DNA of 64,000 bases from Thamnidium elegans (taxonomy: Eukaryota; Mucoromycota; Mucoromycetes; Mucorales; Mucoraceae): contig JAIXMG010000019.1 in the NCBI GenBank assembly GCA_025201345.1, forward strand, positions 558,001 through 622,000. Reading direction: 5' to 3'. The first letter of the stretch is position 1; each line of letters opens with the position of its first letter. Under the pieces are notes generated by a model. The model saw nothing but the letters and a program-made list of their open reading frames with translations. It searched no databases and was not told the origin of the DNA. Shown in pieces: positions 1-10,529 of the stretch. The position numbers and the translations under genes were made by a program.

Positions 1-259
1 TAGGATTTCTCTTGCAAATCGTTTTCTGTATTTATTTCTTATTTGTACGCTTTTTTTTTTTTAAAAAAAAAATTGTAAGGAATGATTATATGAATGAAGG
101 AATGTGGTACCTCGTCTTTATACAGAATCCAATAACCTACTTTCTACCGTTTGTAAAATGTTTACATTACAACTAGAGCAATCCGCCCACGCATTATTAT
201 AAAACGAAGCATGAATTTCAAATAGAATTTGTGTTTTTTATATTCTTTTTGAGAAAAAA
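1..259. other. 5' flank of the subtilisin gene
   Basis: This AT-rich stretch contains no open reading frame I would support. It is the presumptive promoter and 5' leader of the protease gene that starts at 260. It has a T-run and A-run around 50-72 and TATA-like stretches at about 197-203 and 238-245, but none can be assigned as a real TATA box without transcript data. Confidence 0.4.
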
Positions 260-3200
260 ATGCATTATAGGCCGTCTAAAGGACTGCTGATACCATTAAT
301 TTGGCAGTGCCTTGTATTGCTATGCCACTGTCATCAATCACTCAATACAGAACCGCCAAAAAGATTTACAATTCAATTTCAGTCACCTTTAAATGACCCA
401 GTAGCTATTGAAGAAGATCGTGAGCGATTTTTAGCGTACCTTCAAAAGCAAAATATTATTCATGATATTCGTATTCGCTACAATTACTCGGATGTCATCA
501 ACGGCATGTCTATCGAAGTTGCCCAGCCTGAATTATCAGCTACATCAAACGAAAAAAAAATGAAAACGTTACAGTTTTTAGATTATACCTTATCTACCTG
601 TCCTTATATTACAAGGTATTGGCCTGGAAAGAGATATCCTAGACCAAAGACAATTGCTGAAAAGAGTATCTTTGACATGTCTGAAGATGAAGGAGAAATT
701 GAAAACTATTTCGGTAATACTACGATGGCGCCATTAGTCGTAGACGGTGGTCTCCCTAATTTGGCTGATGCTCATTCGATGACAACAGTAGATAAACTTA
801 AAGAAGAAGGGTGGACTGGTAAAGGTGTTAAAATTGCAATCATTGACACTGGTGTAGACTACACGCACCCTTCTTTAGGCGGATGTTTCGGGGTAAGAAT
901 ATTACCTTTTATAAAAATAAAAATAAAAACATTTATATAACATGATTAGCCTGGATGTCTAGTTGCTTATGGAAAAGATCTCGTTGGTGATGCTTACGGA
1001 CCAAGTAACGTTTTTTTTTTTTGACAAAAAAATATATATATTCTAAGCAATGTTTGTTCTTATAGGCAGCGAAGAAACTAAACCCGACGATGATCCATTG
1101 TAAGTATCTAAAAATATATCTTTTTTTTCTCTGTGTGTTTATAAATACTTACTTCAATAATAGGGATGAATGTGATGGTCACGGAACTCACGTTGCTGGT
1201 ATTATTGCAGCAAATGACACTTTTAAGGTACAATGACAGCATAATAATTAAGGCTGAGACTGAAAATTTCATTTTTTAAGGGTTTCGAGGGAGTCGCCAC
1301 TGGTGTTACATTGGGTGTTTACAGGTAAAAAAAAAAAAGAAAAGCAAATCAGAAGCAATTAAACTGATTTTTTTTAACAGAGTTTTCGGATGTAACGGAG
1401 ATACAGATGATGATATTATTATAGCAGCAGCGTAAGTAAAAAAAAAAAAACATATACATGTCAACTTACTCTAGTTTAGTGATATGGCGGTAAAAGCTGG
1501 TACAGATATTATTAACCTATCTTTGGGTGGTGGCATGAGTTCTTGGGAAGAGGTAGGGTTCACACGAGGCTATTTATAATATGACACAACATATTGTTTT
1601 TAACACTCAGTAATTAGGACCCGTTAGCAGTGGCCTTGTCCAATATGGCTAGCAAAAATATCACGGTAGTTGTTGCGCAAGGAAATGAAGGAAGAGACGG
1701 TAAAAAAATGGGGTTTACTCGGACCAAAAAAGTTCAAAAACTAAAGTCAGAATTTTTAAAATAGGTATTGCAAGAACGCCTTCCCCAGCTATTGGTAAAA
1801 ACCTTATATCTGTTGGGTCAGTTGATAATAAGCAAAGATATAGTCAAGTTATTCATGATGAACAAAGTGAAGATGATGAAGGAATTTACGGTAAATAAAT
1901 CATAAAAAATTTACATTACTTTTTTCAACTAAAATGTTTCAAATTTTTTAAAAAAAAAGAGTACCTTTCTTCGCAGGGACAAACGTTCCCCGCAAATGGA
2001 GATTCATTTGTACTTGCCATATTTGAAGGTGATAATGAATCGATTTGTCAACCCCTTGATGCAAGTCATAATATAACCGGAAAAGTCGTTCTTGTCAAAA
2101 GAGGCCAATGTGATACTGAAGACAAGGCAAATAATGTCAAATTTGCCGGAGGTGTTGGCTTATTGATTTATAACGCTAAAGATGTATCTTCGTTCGCCGG
2201 AGAAAAATTAAACTATGATCTTCCTCTTCCAGTTGCTACTTTGAGTTATGAAGTTGGTACTCTATTAGCAAGCGCTGTTAAAGCTTATAAACAAAAGACA
2301 AGTTCCTCTGCACCTTTTAATATTCGGTTTACTACAAAAATGGTGGAAATAAAAACGGCGGGTAAATCATCAGTGTAAGTTATTTTCTACATTTGAACCA
2401 TATGCGTTATAACTTTTTTTTTTTATATTAGGTTTTCTACTTGGGGACCTGACCCAGAGGTACTTTTTTTTTTTTTTTTTTTTTTGAGGTCTTTATTCTG
2501 TATTAACAATCATTTTCTACAGCTTCATTTCAAACCTGAAATTTCTGCAGTTGGTGGTTATGTATTCTCTACTTATCCCGTGAATATGGGTGCATATGCT
2601 ACATTAAGTGGAACTAGTATGGCAACAGTAAGTGTTTCATATATAAATCCTTTGTTTTTATTATTTTATTTATCAGTTCTGTGTAGCCTTACTTGACGGG
2701 TTGTATTGCTTTATATATTCAAGCGACACAAGTACGTGATTCTACAACGATTTTAACAAGACTTACAAACTACGCAAAACCTACCCTGACTACTGTTAAC
2801 AATAAAGGCGAGTATATCGATTCTCCAATCAAACAAGGATCGGGATTAGTACAGGTAAAAAAAACTACTTTTTTTGAAATTGTAAAAGCTCATATATTTG
2901 GTAGATTTATGACTCGATTTACGGTTACAGTTTCGTTTCTCCTAATTTAATTACATTAAATGATACTGAACATTTTGAAAATATGACTGTATTGACGATT
3001 ACTAATTTATCAGAAGAATCCAAACTTTTTGAGTTTGATTTTACGGCTAGTATTGGAGTTAATGGTAAAAAAAGAAAAAAAGGTGACGATAGTAATGACA
3101 TATGCTTACATCTATTTTTAGGTTATAATTTTTCAGAAAGTTCAGTACCGGCTCTTCAACCGAAGTTATATGTAGCAGTAGCTAATGTTACATTTGATCA

Positions 3201-3967
3201 GCCCTCTATCCAATTAGAAGCTGGTAAGAGCGCTCAAATCAATGTTTATTTTGAACAACCTGTTAGTGATATCAAGCATTTATTGTACGGTGGTTTCTTG
3301 GTTATTTCTACTGATGATGATGATGATGTAACTCATGTACCATTCTATGGTTCGTTAGATAACCAAAAGGATTTACCAATTTTTGATATAAAAGTAAAAA
3401 AAAAAAAAAAAGATGGTAACAGTTAATGTACGTGAATGCTGATACTTTCTTTAATAGGGTGGATATCCGTTCATTGGTAATGATCACGGCAAGGAAATTA
3501 CGGATCCAGGAAATCTTGTATATAATTTCACAGAAGGAGGACTTAATATTTATACTCGTCTTGGTAGTCCTACTGCTCGTATCAAGTACGATGTTATCGA
3601 TTTCAGTGATAATAAAGTACTTGGAGAAATTCAATTGGGATCAAACTATTATATTTCTAGAAATGATCATTCACCCGAAAGCTCCGATTATGCTTTGGAC
3701 TGGAGAGGTGGCATATATCTTGTTGATGATGTTGACGAGAACGAATTAAGTGCTTCCTCCGGTGCTCAACCCAACTCGTTTAATTCTAATTCGTATGGTA
3801 ATAATGGTTTGAATATTAAAAAGGAAGAAGATGATGATGAGGATATGGTGGCTGTTCCTCCTGGGTCTTATAGTATTCGTGCCTCTGTCTTGAAAATATT
3901 TGGTGACCCTGATGTTGCTGAAGATTGGGAATACTGGCATTCTCCGGTATTCCAAATTATTGGTTAA
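260..3967 (+). CDS. Secreted subtilisin-like serine protease (S8 family, Vpr-like, with PA insert)
   Basis: This is a multi-exon gene for a secreted endopeptidase. The start at 260 gives a hydrophobic signal peptide (about residues 8-25) followed by an inhibitor I9-like propeptide. The catalytic triad is visible: Asp in IIDTGVDYTHPS (near residue 196), His in DGHGTHVAGI (about 1170-1200) and Ser in LSGTSMAT (about 2605-2630). A protease-associated (PA) segment lies at about 1990-2350. The C-terminus is Fn3-like with an acidic patch near 3825-3850. Exon ends I can place are 260-892, 950-1009, 1066-1099, 1164-1227, 1281-1324 and 1381-1431. Further short introns follow, the last near 3390-3457. 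Joining exons restores GCFGPGCLVAYGKDLVGD across the first intron. Stop is after 3964. The family normally matures by propeptide cleavage in the secretory route. Exact downstream exon borders are my inference. Confidence 0.88.
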
Positions 3968-4415
3968 AATAAAATAAAATAAATACTATAATGTTAGTAG
4001 TATAAAACTGCTTTTCAAAAAAAAAAAAAAAGGTTATGTTCATTAGTACGTACATGCGGGAAAGTCTGGAATTTTTTGTATTATTATTTCTCGAGATTTC
4101 ATTTGACTGTAGTTGCCTTTTTCCCCTTAATTCTCAGCCACTAGTTTGCCACTCCGCACAGGTCATTGAATTTTTTTTTTTACCCTTTTTTCATATAAAA
4201 TTAACTATATTCTAGCTTTTCTCTCTTTTTTCTTCTTCCAATAAATATATACTACTTTTTTCATATACAAATAAAAAGAAAAATACGAATCAAGAATATC
4301 AATTGTCCCCCAATTTTTTTTATTTAAAAAAAAACAGTAAACAATTCGACCTGGTCCCATAGTTTTAACTTGATACTACGACAATACACTTTTTTTTTGT
4401 TTTTTTTTGACTCTT
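3968..4415. other. Intergenic, no gene seen
   Basis: This is AT-rich sequence between two plus-strand genes. It has several T-runs and a pyrimidine-rich stretch (about 4210-4260) but no convincing reading frame or RNA gene. It presumably holds the 3' end of the protease transcript and the promoter of the membrane-protein gene. Confidence 0.4.
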
Positions 4416-5794
4416 ATGATTGAATTAACAGAATATGCAGAGAGAGTGATTGATCGTGTTAATTTGATCGGCATGTGGATAGCAGTTACTATGTGTATAC
4501 GAAATTTTATAGTTTGTCTTCGGCAATATCGACGAACCCACGGTTTAATGTAAATGATGATGATTGTTTGATTTGATGTATGACTAAAACTAAACTAAAC
4601 TATATAAAAAGTCATTTGATGAATATTGCACAAGTTGTAGTATTGTTTATACATAGATTTATTTATGGACTTGTACCATTATTTGAAATCACTACGTGTT
4701 CATTTTGGCCTCTACTTGTTTCGTAAGTTAGAATTTTTTTACACCTAAAAAAAAGTAAAGACTAAAATGATTTTTTTGTAGATTATGGCATCTAAGTAAA
4801 TATTTAGGGTCACACATTTTAATTATTCAGGGACTAACATTTTATTGTTTACAGATTATATACTTATTTATGCAATCATGTTTAAGCGTCTTATTATATT
4901 GGAATCAGATAGAAATTCTCTTTGGATTAAAATCGTGGGTATACTATTAATCACATTGAGGTTTGCTGATTGGCCTTATGAACTCGCCTTTCATTCACTT
5001 CAAAAACAAATAATGACACAAGAAATTGAATTCGGTTCAAACTGTCTTGCACAATGGTAAATATATTTATTCTGTGCAATTTCTGCTTTATCTCACCTTT
5101 ATTTATTTATTCAGGGGTACAGGTGTCATCATTTTGAATTTCGTTGCAGATTCGTTAGCAAATATATTTCTTAGCGGCATGTTTGTTAGAAGGTATGTGT
5201 ATATATATATATGTATTTTTTTTGAGCGACTATATTAACGAGTAGAGAATTAGACTTTATGTACATATAAGAAACTCTCGTTCAATTATGAGTCATCGCA
5301 ATCAAGTGATTGAATACATTGCTCGTAAATCGTTAATTTGCTTAATCTTGACATTTGTTGTCAACTTGATTATGAACTTATTTAAAGTTACAAAATTTCT
5401 TGGTGACCGATCAGATGTAAAGTATTTATCCGCAAATGCAATTTTTTTGTTTTTATGTGCTTATTTTTTTTTTTTATTTATACGTGTGTATTAGTCATTT
5501 ACAGTATATTTTGAAATTATTGAATCTACGCTTTTAGTAGAGGCATTACGAGTAGACTATACACGACTTCCAGAACAATCATTTTGTGAACATTGCGGTA
5601 TGGTACTTAATAGTTCTAACCAAAGTAATCGACACACTCGAAAACATATCAATGATCAAGTCAATAATATTAATCTACCGGAACGGACTTCAGCGAGGGC
5701 ATTTGATCGTTCTTCGGTTCATTCGGATATACCATTTATTACTATTGACACTCAAAGATATAATGGAACATCACAAATGACATCTAACGTATGA
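4416..5794 (+). CDS. Predicted seven-helix membrane protein with a C2H2-like cytoplasmic tail
   Basis: I do not recognise a named family. The gene reads through several short introns. Exon 1 (from ATG at 4416) ends before the GTAAATG near 4550, and the next exon starts after an AAAAAG acceptor near 4612, giving NIAQVVVLFIHRFIYGL in frame. A third exon continues with YILIYAIMFKRLIIL and KIVGILLITLRFADWPYE. Later exons give TGVIILNFVADSLANIF, KSLICLILTFVVNLIMNLF and FTVYFEIIESTLLVEAL. I count about seven hydrophobic segments, a layout shared with the minus-strand gene at 49178-50608. The soluble tail contains Cys-x2-Cys-x12-His-x3-His (about 5587-5650), the spacing of a C2H2 zinc finger, then a Ser/Thr-rich end. 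A receptor-like role is possible but unproven. Confidence 0.7.
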
Positions 5795-6073
5795 AAATAT
5801 ATATATAAACATCATCAATCTTAAATTATATTTTCAGCAGGCTGGGAATGCATTCTTTTATTTTAACAACAAAGCATACCATTATCATATCATCTTTTTT
5901 TTTTCTTTTTTTTCTGTTACTTTTTATTAAATAATATTCTCCTTATATTATTCACGTTTGTAAAACCTTCTCCTATTTTTCGTTTAGACTTTTTATTTTA
6001 TTAAACCCCTTTATGGATGTGTTTATCAATAACAACATTAAGTGGCTTAACTATCGTTTTGATCGACTACTTG

Positions 6074-6119
<46 letters not shown>

Positions 6120-6303
6120 GAAAACTTTAATATGATTAAGTTTACAACCACAAGCTTTACATTCTCGTTAATATAAAATGGTTACTGGTTTTTATTTTTA
6201 TTTTAAATTTCTCCCCCTCATTCTTACTTTCTTCTTTAAAACCTAATAATGCTTAAATTTTATTTGATACAAGGTTTGTAGAACATGTAATAGTAACGGA
6301 TTT
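5795..6303. other. Intergenic with a very long T-run
   Basis: No gene is seen. A poly-T run of about 42 bases lies at 6076-6117. The rest is AT-rich and would contain the 3' end of the membrane-protein gene and the promoter of the CotH gene. Confidence 0.5.
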
Positions 6304-8288
6304 ATGGAATACTATAATAACTTCTATATATATATATTAGCTGCCATAGTTACTATTTCTATAGTAAATGCAGAAAATGCATACACGACATTTAAAGTCA
6401 TTCATACACCCAATTATGATATTGAGACAAGTTCTGTAACCGACACGCACAAAATGGGAGTGCGTATGAAAGGCCATAATCAAATCTATTTATTGGATAA
6501 TACCAATAGCACAGATCGTCTTTTATACGCTGCTACTATACCCGTCTCTAATGTTCCTCACCAATATGTGGTTGTAGGTAAATACAATCAGTTGATTGAA
6601 GCCGAGCCTTTTTACCGTCCGTCGCCGATCGGCAGTGAAACGTTGAACGAATTTTATGGGCGTCAGGATGATATCAAACAAACATCGGCGCAACAGCTAC
6701 CCCGTATTAAGTACTCTTTTAAAGATCAAAACAAGGACGCGCAGTATGGCGAAGGATTGGATCGTAGTGGAGTGCATCCTATGACAGAGATACCTACATT
6801 TCATATTAGGACCCTTGCGAATGATTTTAAGACGCTGCGTGAAAAGGTGTTGGAAGATATCGGAATTAATGCCAATATAACGCGTATTACTTCCAAGAGT
6901 ATTCAAGTATTTGATAATGTCAAGATTGAATTAAGCGGTCAAACTTCTAGATTGTTTAAAAAGTTGTCGTATAGCGTCAATATTGGAAAAGAAGGCGACA
7001 ATTCGTTAAATGGGTATCGTAAATTTAAACTTCGGTCGTGTGCCACAGATCCAAGTTATCTCCGTGAAAAATTAGTTTATGACATCTTAGATGCGGCACA
7101 AGTTCCTACTGCGAGATCTTCGTACATAAGGTAAATATATATTTCCGTACATATACGCCCCTAATTATTAAACTTTTGTGTGTGTTTAGATTGTTTATTA
7201 ATGAAGAACCTCAAGGACTTTATTTAATGGCAGATAATTATAAAAATCCATTTTTAAAGAATTTACTTGGCAATACCAATAAAAAGTATAAACATGGTGG
7301 GCTATTTCAAGGAAGTATGCAAGAGAATCCTTTAGCTGTTGGCAAGTTACAATTAGGTGCTAATTTAGCCTACCTTGGTTCAAAGCCTGAAGATTATATA
7401 GAGACTACGTCAAATATGTCAGTGTATAAAGTACAAGAAGAAGGACATAAAAATGGAAAGCATCCGTTAAAGAGTTTGATAAAGTTTATTGAATTTATAC
7501 ACAAGACTAAAAAGTATAACCTTGAAAAAAAGAAGGATTTAAAGAAAGTAATGCATTCTTGGGATAAAAAATTTGATGTATCATTATTTTTAAAGCAGTA
7601 AGTTTTTTACGTGTAAAAAAAAAAAAAAAAAAAAAAAGTATTATACTAACGAAAAAAGTATTATAGTATGGTATTTGAAATTTTAATGGGCCACAATGAT
7701 GGTTATATGGGTGCCGCACATAATTATATGATGTACCAAGATCCTGATCAAAAAGGGAAATTTATTTGGCTTGCTTCGGATTTAGATCAAACTTTAGGAA
7801 ATACTTTAATCTTGCCTCGCTCTAGACCAGCTAGAACAAGGTTAGAAGAATTGGATCGTTATGGGTTATTAGATAATATGACATCTCGTCCACTTGTCAA
7901 TCAAATATTACAAGTAAAAGAATATAATGAACGATTTACTCAAATCTTTTCAGACGTGTATTATTCCTTGTTCAAGACAAACGCTATTTCAAGTCATTTA
8001 TTCTTTTTAAAAGAATTGATTAAAGAAGATGTAGCTTGGGATAAACAAATAGAGAAAACACGTATCGATAACTTTAAAGATAATCAAACAGTGTATCAAA
8101 ATCAGTTGAATCAAAAGATATTACAATTACCTTTAGGAAAAGATTTTTGCAGTAGAATTAATATGATTGATTTTGATGCTGCAGTAGATGGTACGATTGA
8201 AAACCATCCATCAATTACTTCTCTTTCGGATTGGTTTAAAGAAACAAGCGATTATTTACAAATTTTTATTTCTGGTACTAATATTTAA
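6304..8288 (+). CDS. CotH-family secreted protein (spore coat protein H-like, kinase-like fold)
   Basis: There are three exons: 6304-7130, 7190-7597 and 7667-8288. Both introns have GT-AG borders, and the second has a CTAAC branch site near 7645. The product is about 619 residues. It starts with a signal peptide (hydrophobic residues about 7-22, ending near VNAEN). The kinase-like core is recognisable from RSCATDPSYLREKLVYD, FINEEPQGLYLMADNYK and, across intron 2, MGHNDGYMGAAHNY followed by LASDLDQTLGN, where the Asp residues are the expected nucleotide and metal ligands of CotH. Bacterial CotH proteins phosphorylate spore coat proteins. Mucorales carry expanded families, some of which sit on the cell surface and act as host-cell ligands. 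The C-terminus (SGTNI) shows no GPI-anchor signal, so this member may be soluble. Nothing in the sequence shows whether it acts in invasion. Confidence 0.9.
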
Positions 8289-8353
8289 TAAAATTTAATT
8301 GGTTAAAACGGTGTCTCGCACCTCACACACATTATAATATATACACTGGGATG

Positions 8354-8372
8354 AACCAGGCCCCGCCTGGTT
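8354..8372. other. Short inverted repeat between CotH and PAM16
   Basis: AACCAGG (8354-8360) and CCTGGTT (8366-8372) are perfect complements around a CCCCG loop, and form a GC-rich island in AT-rich sequence just after the CotH stop codon. It could be a hairpin in the CotH 3' UTR. No function is implied by the sequence alone. Confidence 0.4.
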
Positions 8373-8441
8373 TATTGTATTTTTTTTTTTACGCACCCAA
8401 GCATTTTTCTTTTTTTTTATATATAAAAATATTTTTGAAAA

Positions 8442-9113
8442 ATGGTAGGATCTTTTGTACTGTCGCTTGTAATGGTTTTAATTACTAATATGAATTAAAT
8501 AGTCTGGAAGAATCATTGCACAAATCGTTGTTTCTTTAGGTTCAGTTGTTACTAGAGCTTTTATTGCTGCATACAAACAAGCTGCTGCCAGTAAGTTTGA
8601 ACGATTAATATGTACATGTATACGAAATGGAAAGAAAAATTAAATTTAGTATAAATAGATGCTGGTAAGAATGGAGGAGCAGCTGCTAGTGGTAGTGGAG
8701 CCAGAGCTGGTTCAAAGGAAGCAGTTATGGATGCTTTAACTCGTAAGACTGGAATGTCAGTGGAGGAAGCTTGTCAAATTCTTAATGTGACAAAAGAAGC
8801 AGACTTGACAAAACTAACAAGAGTATGAATATATGTATACGTGATAATAATAAAAAAAAAAATATGGCAACTAATCATTTTTTTTTTTATGTAAAAAAAG
8901 AGTTACGAACATTTATTTGGAGCTAATGATCCAACAAAGGGAGGTTCTTTCTATATTCAATCTAAAGTTGTAAGAGCAAAAGAAAGAATTGATATGGAAA
9001 AAGCTCAAGAGTTAAAACATAAAGCGGCTGAAGAGGCAGCAGCAGCAGCAGCAAAAGCTGCGGAAGCATCTACTTCACCTCCCCCACCTCCACCACCTTC
9101 TTCTTCTTCATAG
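8442..9113 (+). CDS. PAM16: Mitochondrial import motor subunit PAM16 (Tim16)
   Basis: PAM16 is the J-like partner of PAM14. It tethers that co-chaperone to the TIM23 channel on the matrix face of the inner mitochondrial membrane. The first exon is only the ATG (8442-8444). A 58-base intron follows at once (GTAGGA to TAG, with a TACTAAT branch site). The remaining exons are 8503-8590, 8659-8822 and 8901-9113. The protein begins [21 protein letters not shown], the conserved hydrophobic N-terminus of the family. It contains the degenerate J domain with [11 protein letters not shown], where the HPD of true J proteins is replaced. It ends in an alanine-rich helix and a Pro8-Ser5 tail. Length (about 150 residues) is slightly above usual because of that tail. 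Confidence 0.92.
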
Positions 9114-9225
9114 AGTATATAAATATAATATTTAACACCAAAAAATTACACTTGTAGAAAATAAAGCACTTTTTTTTTTTTTTTGAAAAAGGATAAAAGG
9201 GATATGAGGATATTTTTATTTATTG

Positions 9226-10239
9226 TTAGGCTCTGCATGATCCAAAAGCTATAAATATAAAGTAAGACGCCATTTCGCAGATAAAAAAATAATAAATAAG
9301 TACTTACTAGGGAAACCGCATATGGAAGCCGCAATAAAATATGCAATCAACTACACAACAACAACAACAACAACAACAAAACGATGAGTATACCTTCTTC
9401 TTTTTTTTTGTTAGTAAATAAATAATAAAGAAACTTACGAAGCAAACTAAAGCAATCATAGCCATAATCTTGGTATTCTTCCACCACATTGCCCGCTTTA
9501 ATTGAGTACTTCTCTTCTTGAAAGCAAATGCTTGTTGATTCAAATTATCGGTTTTATCAACTAATAATTCAATACGTTCACCTCTTTCTAATACTCTTTC
9601 AATGTTATGGACCATAACATCTTTTACTTGTTCAATTTCACCGTGTACTTGTTTCAAACGATCTGCACTTGGGTTTGTAGAAAAGTACTCCTTTTTTCCA
9701 AAAAAAAAAAAAGAAAAAAGAAAAAGGTGTCAGTTCTCTTTGTAAATCAGTTATATGTACGTTAAAATACCATTTGCTTTTCAATCACACGAGAGAACTC
9801 GTTTAATCCGTATGGAGGTGCTTCAATAGCTCTGTTTCTACCATATGTACTCAAGAACTTTTCCTTTAAATCTTGGAGGAAAATAAAAGGGATACGGCGA
9901 CCAAATGAATCATCTGCCATACACATGTATGTAATACCATCTTCACAAATATAGTGAAACAAATATCTAACCCCATCATTTTTTTTTTGATAAGAAAATT
10001 ATCACTTTTTATTTATTATAACATACCTATCGTATACATATGTAAGCTTAGAGTTATTAGGTGGAATTTTTTCAAGGATAGCTTGAGTTACTGGGTTTTT
10101 TTTTTTTTTGTGATTAAGATGAATACCAAATTTTATTTTTATATGTATACTAATTACCAGTTGCGAAATTTCCACTACTGTTAGTATGTTCTGCTAAAAT
10201 GGTAGGACCACGGGCAACAAGACCGTATATAAGAGACAT
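9226..10239 (-). CDS. Longin-type R-SNARE, VAMP7-like
   Basis: This is a membrane-fusion SNARE for endosomal, vacuolar or post-Golgi vesicles. The start at 10239 gives MSLIYGLVARGPTILAEHT, the first strand of a longin domain. Further exons give FHYICEDGITYMCMADDSFG and FSRVIEKQ. The R-SNARE coiled coil follows with VKDVMVHNIERVLERGERIE, the zero-layer Arg lying in VLERGERIE. Then come KRAMWWKN and a transmembrane segment. Two late introns matter. Splicing near 9437-9353 joins MAMIALVCF to LIAYFIAASICGF. Splicing a second intron near 9307-9248 yields the end TFGSCRA with stop at 9226-9228. That matches the short luminal tail of VAMP7 proteins. Seven or so exons are present. Exact positions of the N-terminal borders are approximate. 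Confidence 0.88.
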
Positions 10240-10529
10240 TTTTTATTTATTTGGAATTAGGCAAGAGAAAAAGAAAAAAAAAAGGGATAAAGAAAAAAAA
10301 ACCTTGTGCTCTTTATGTAGTTCACGTGATGGAGGAACGAAAATCATTCATAAATATGACGTACTTTTAGTTTTTAAAGTAGCAGATAAAAATGACGCAG
10401 AGGATACTTGTAAGCTTTTTTTTGTTTACTAGGAAAAACATATGATATTATTTAAAATGAGAGGGTGAAAATACAGCAAAATGTTTATATTAAATACACG
10501 AGTGAAAGGGAAGGATGCGTAGTAAAAAT

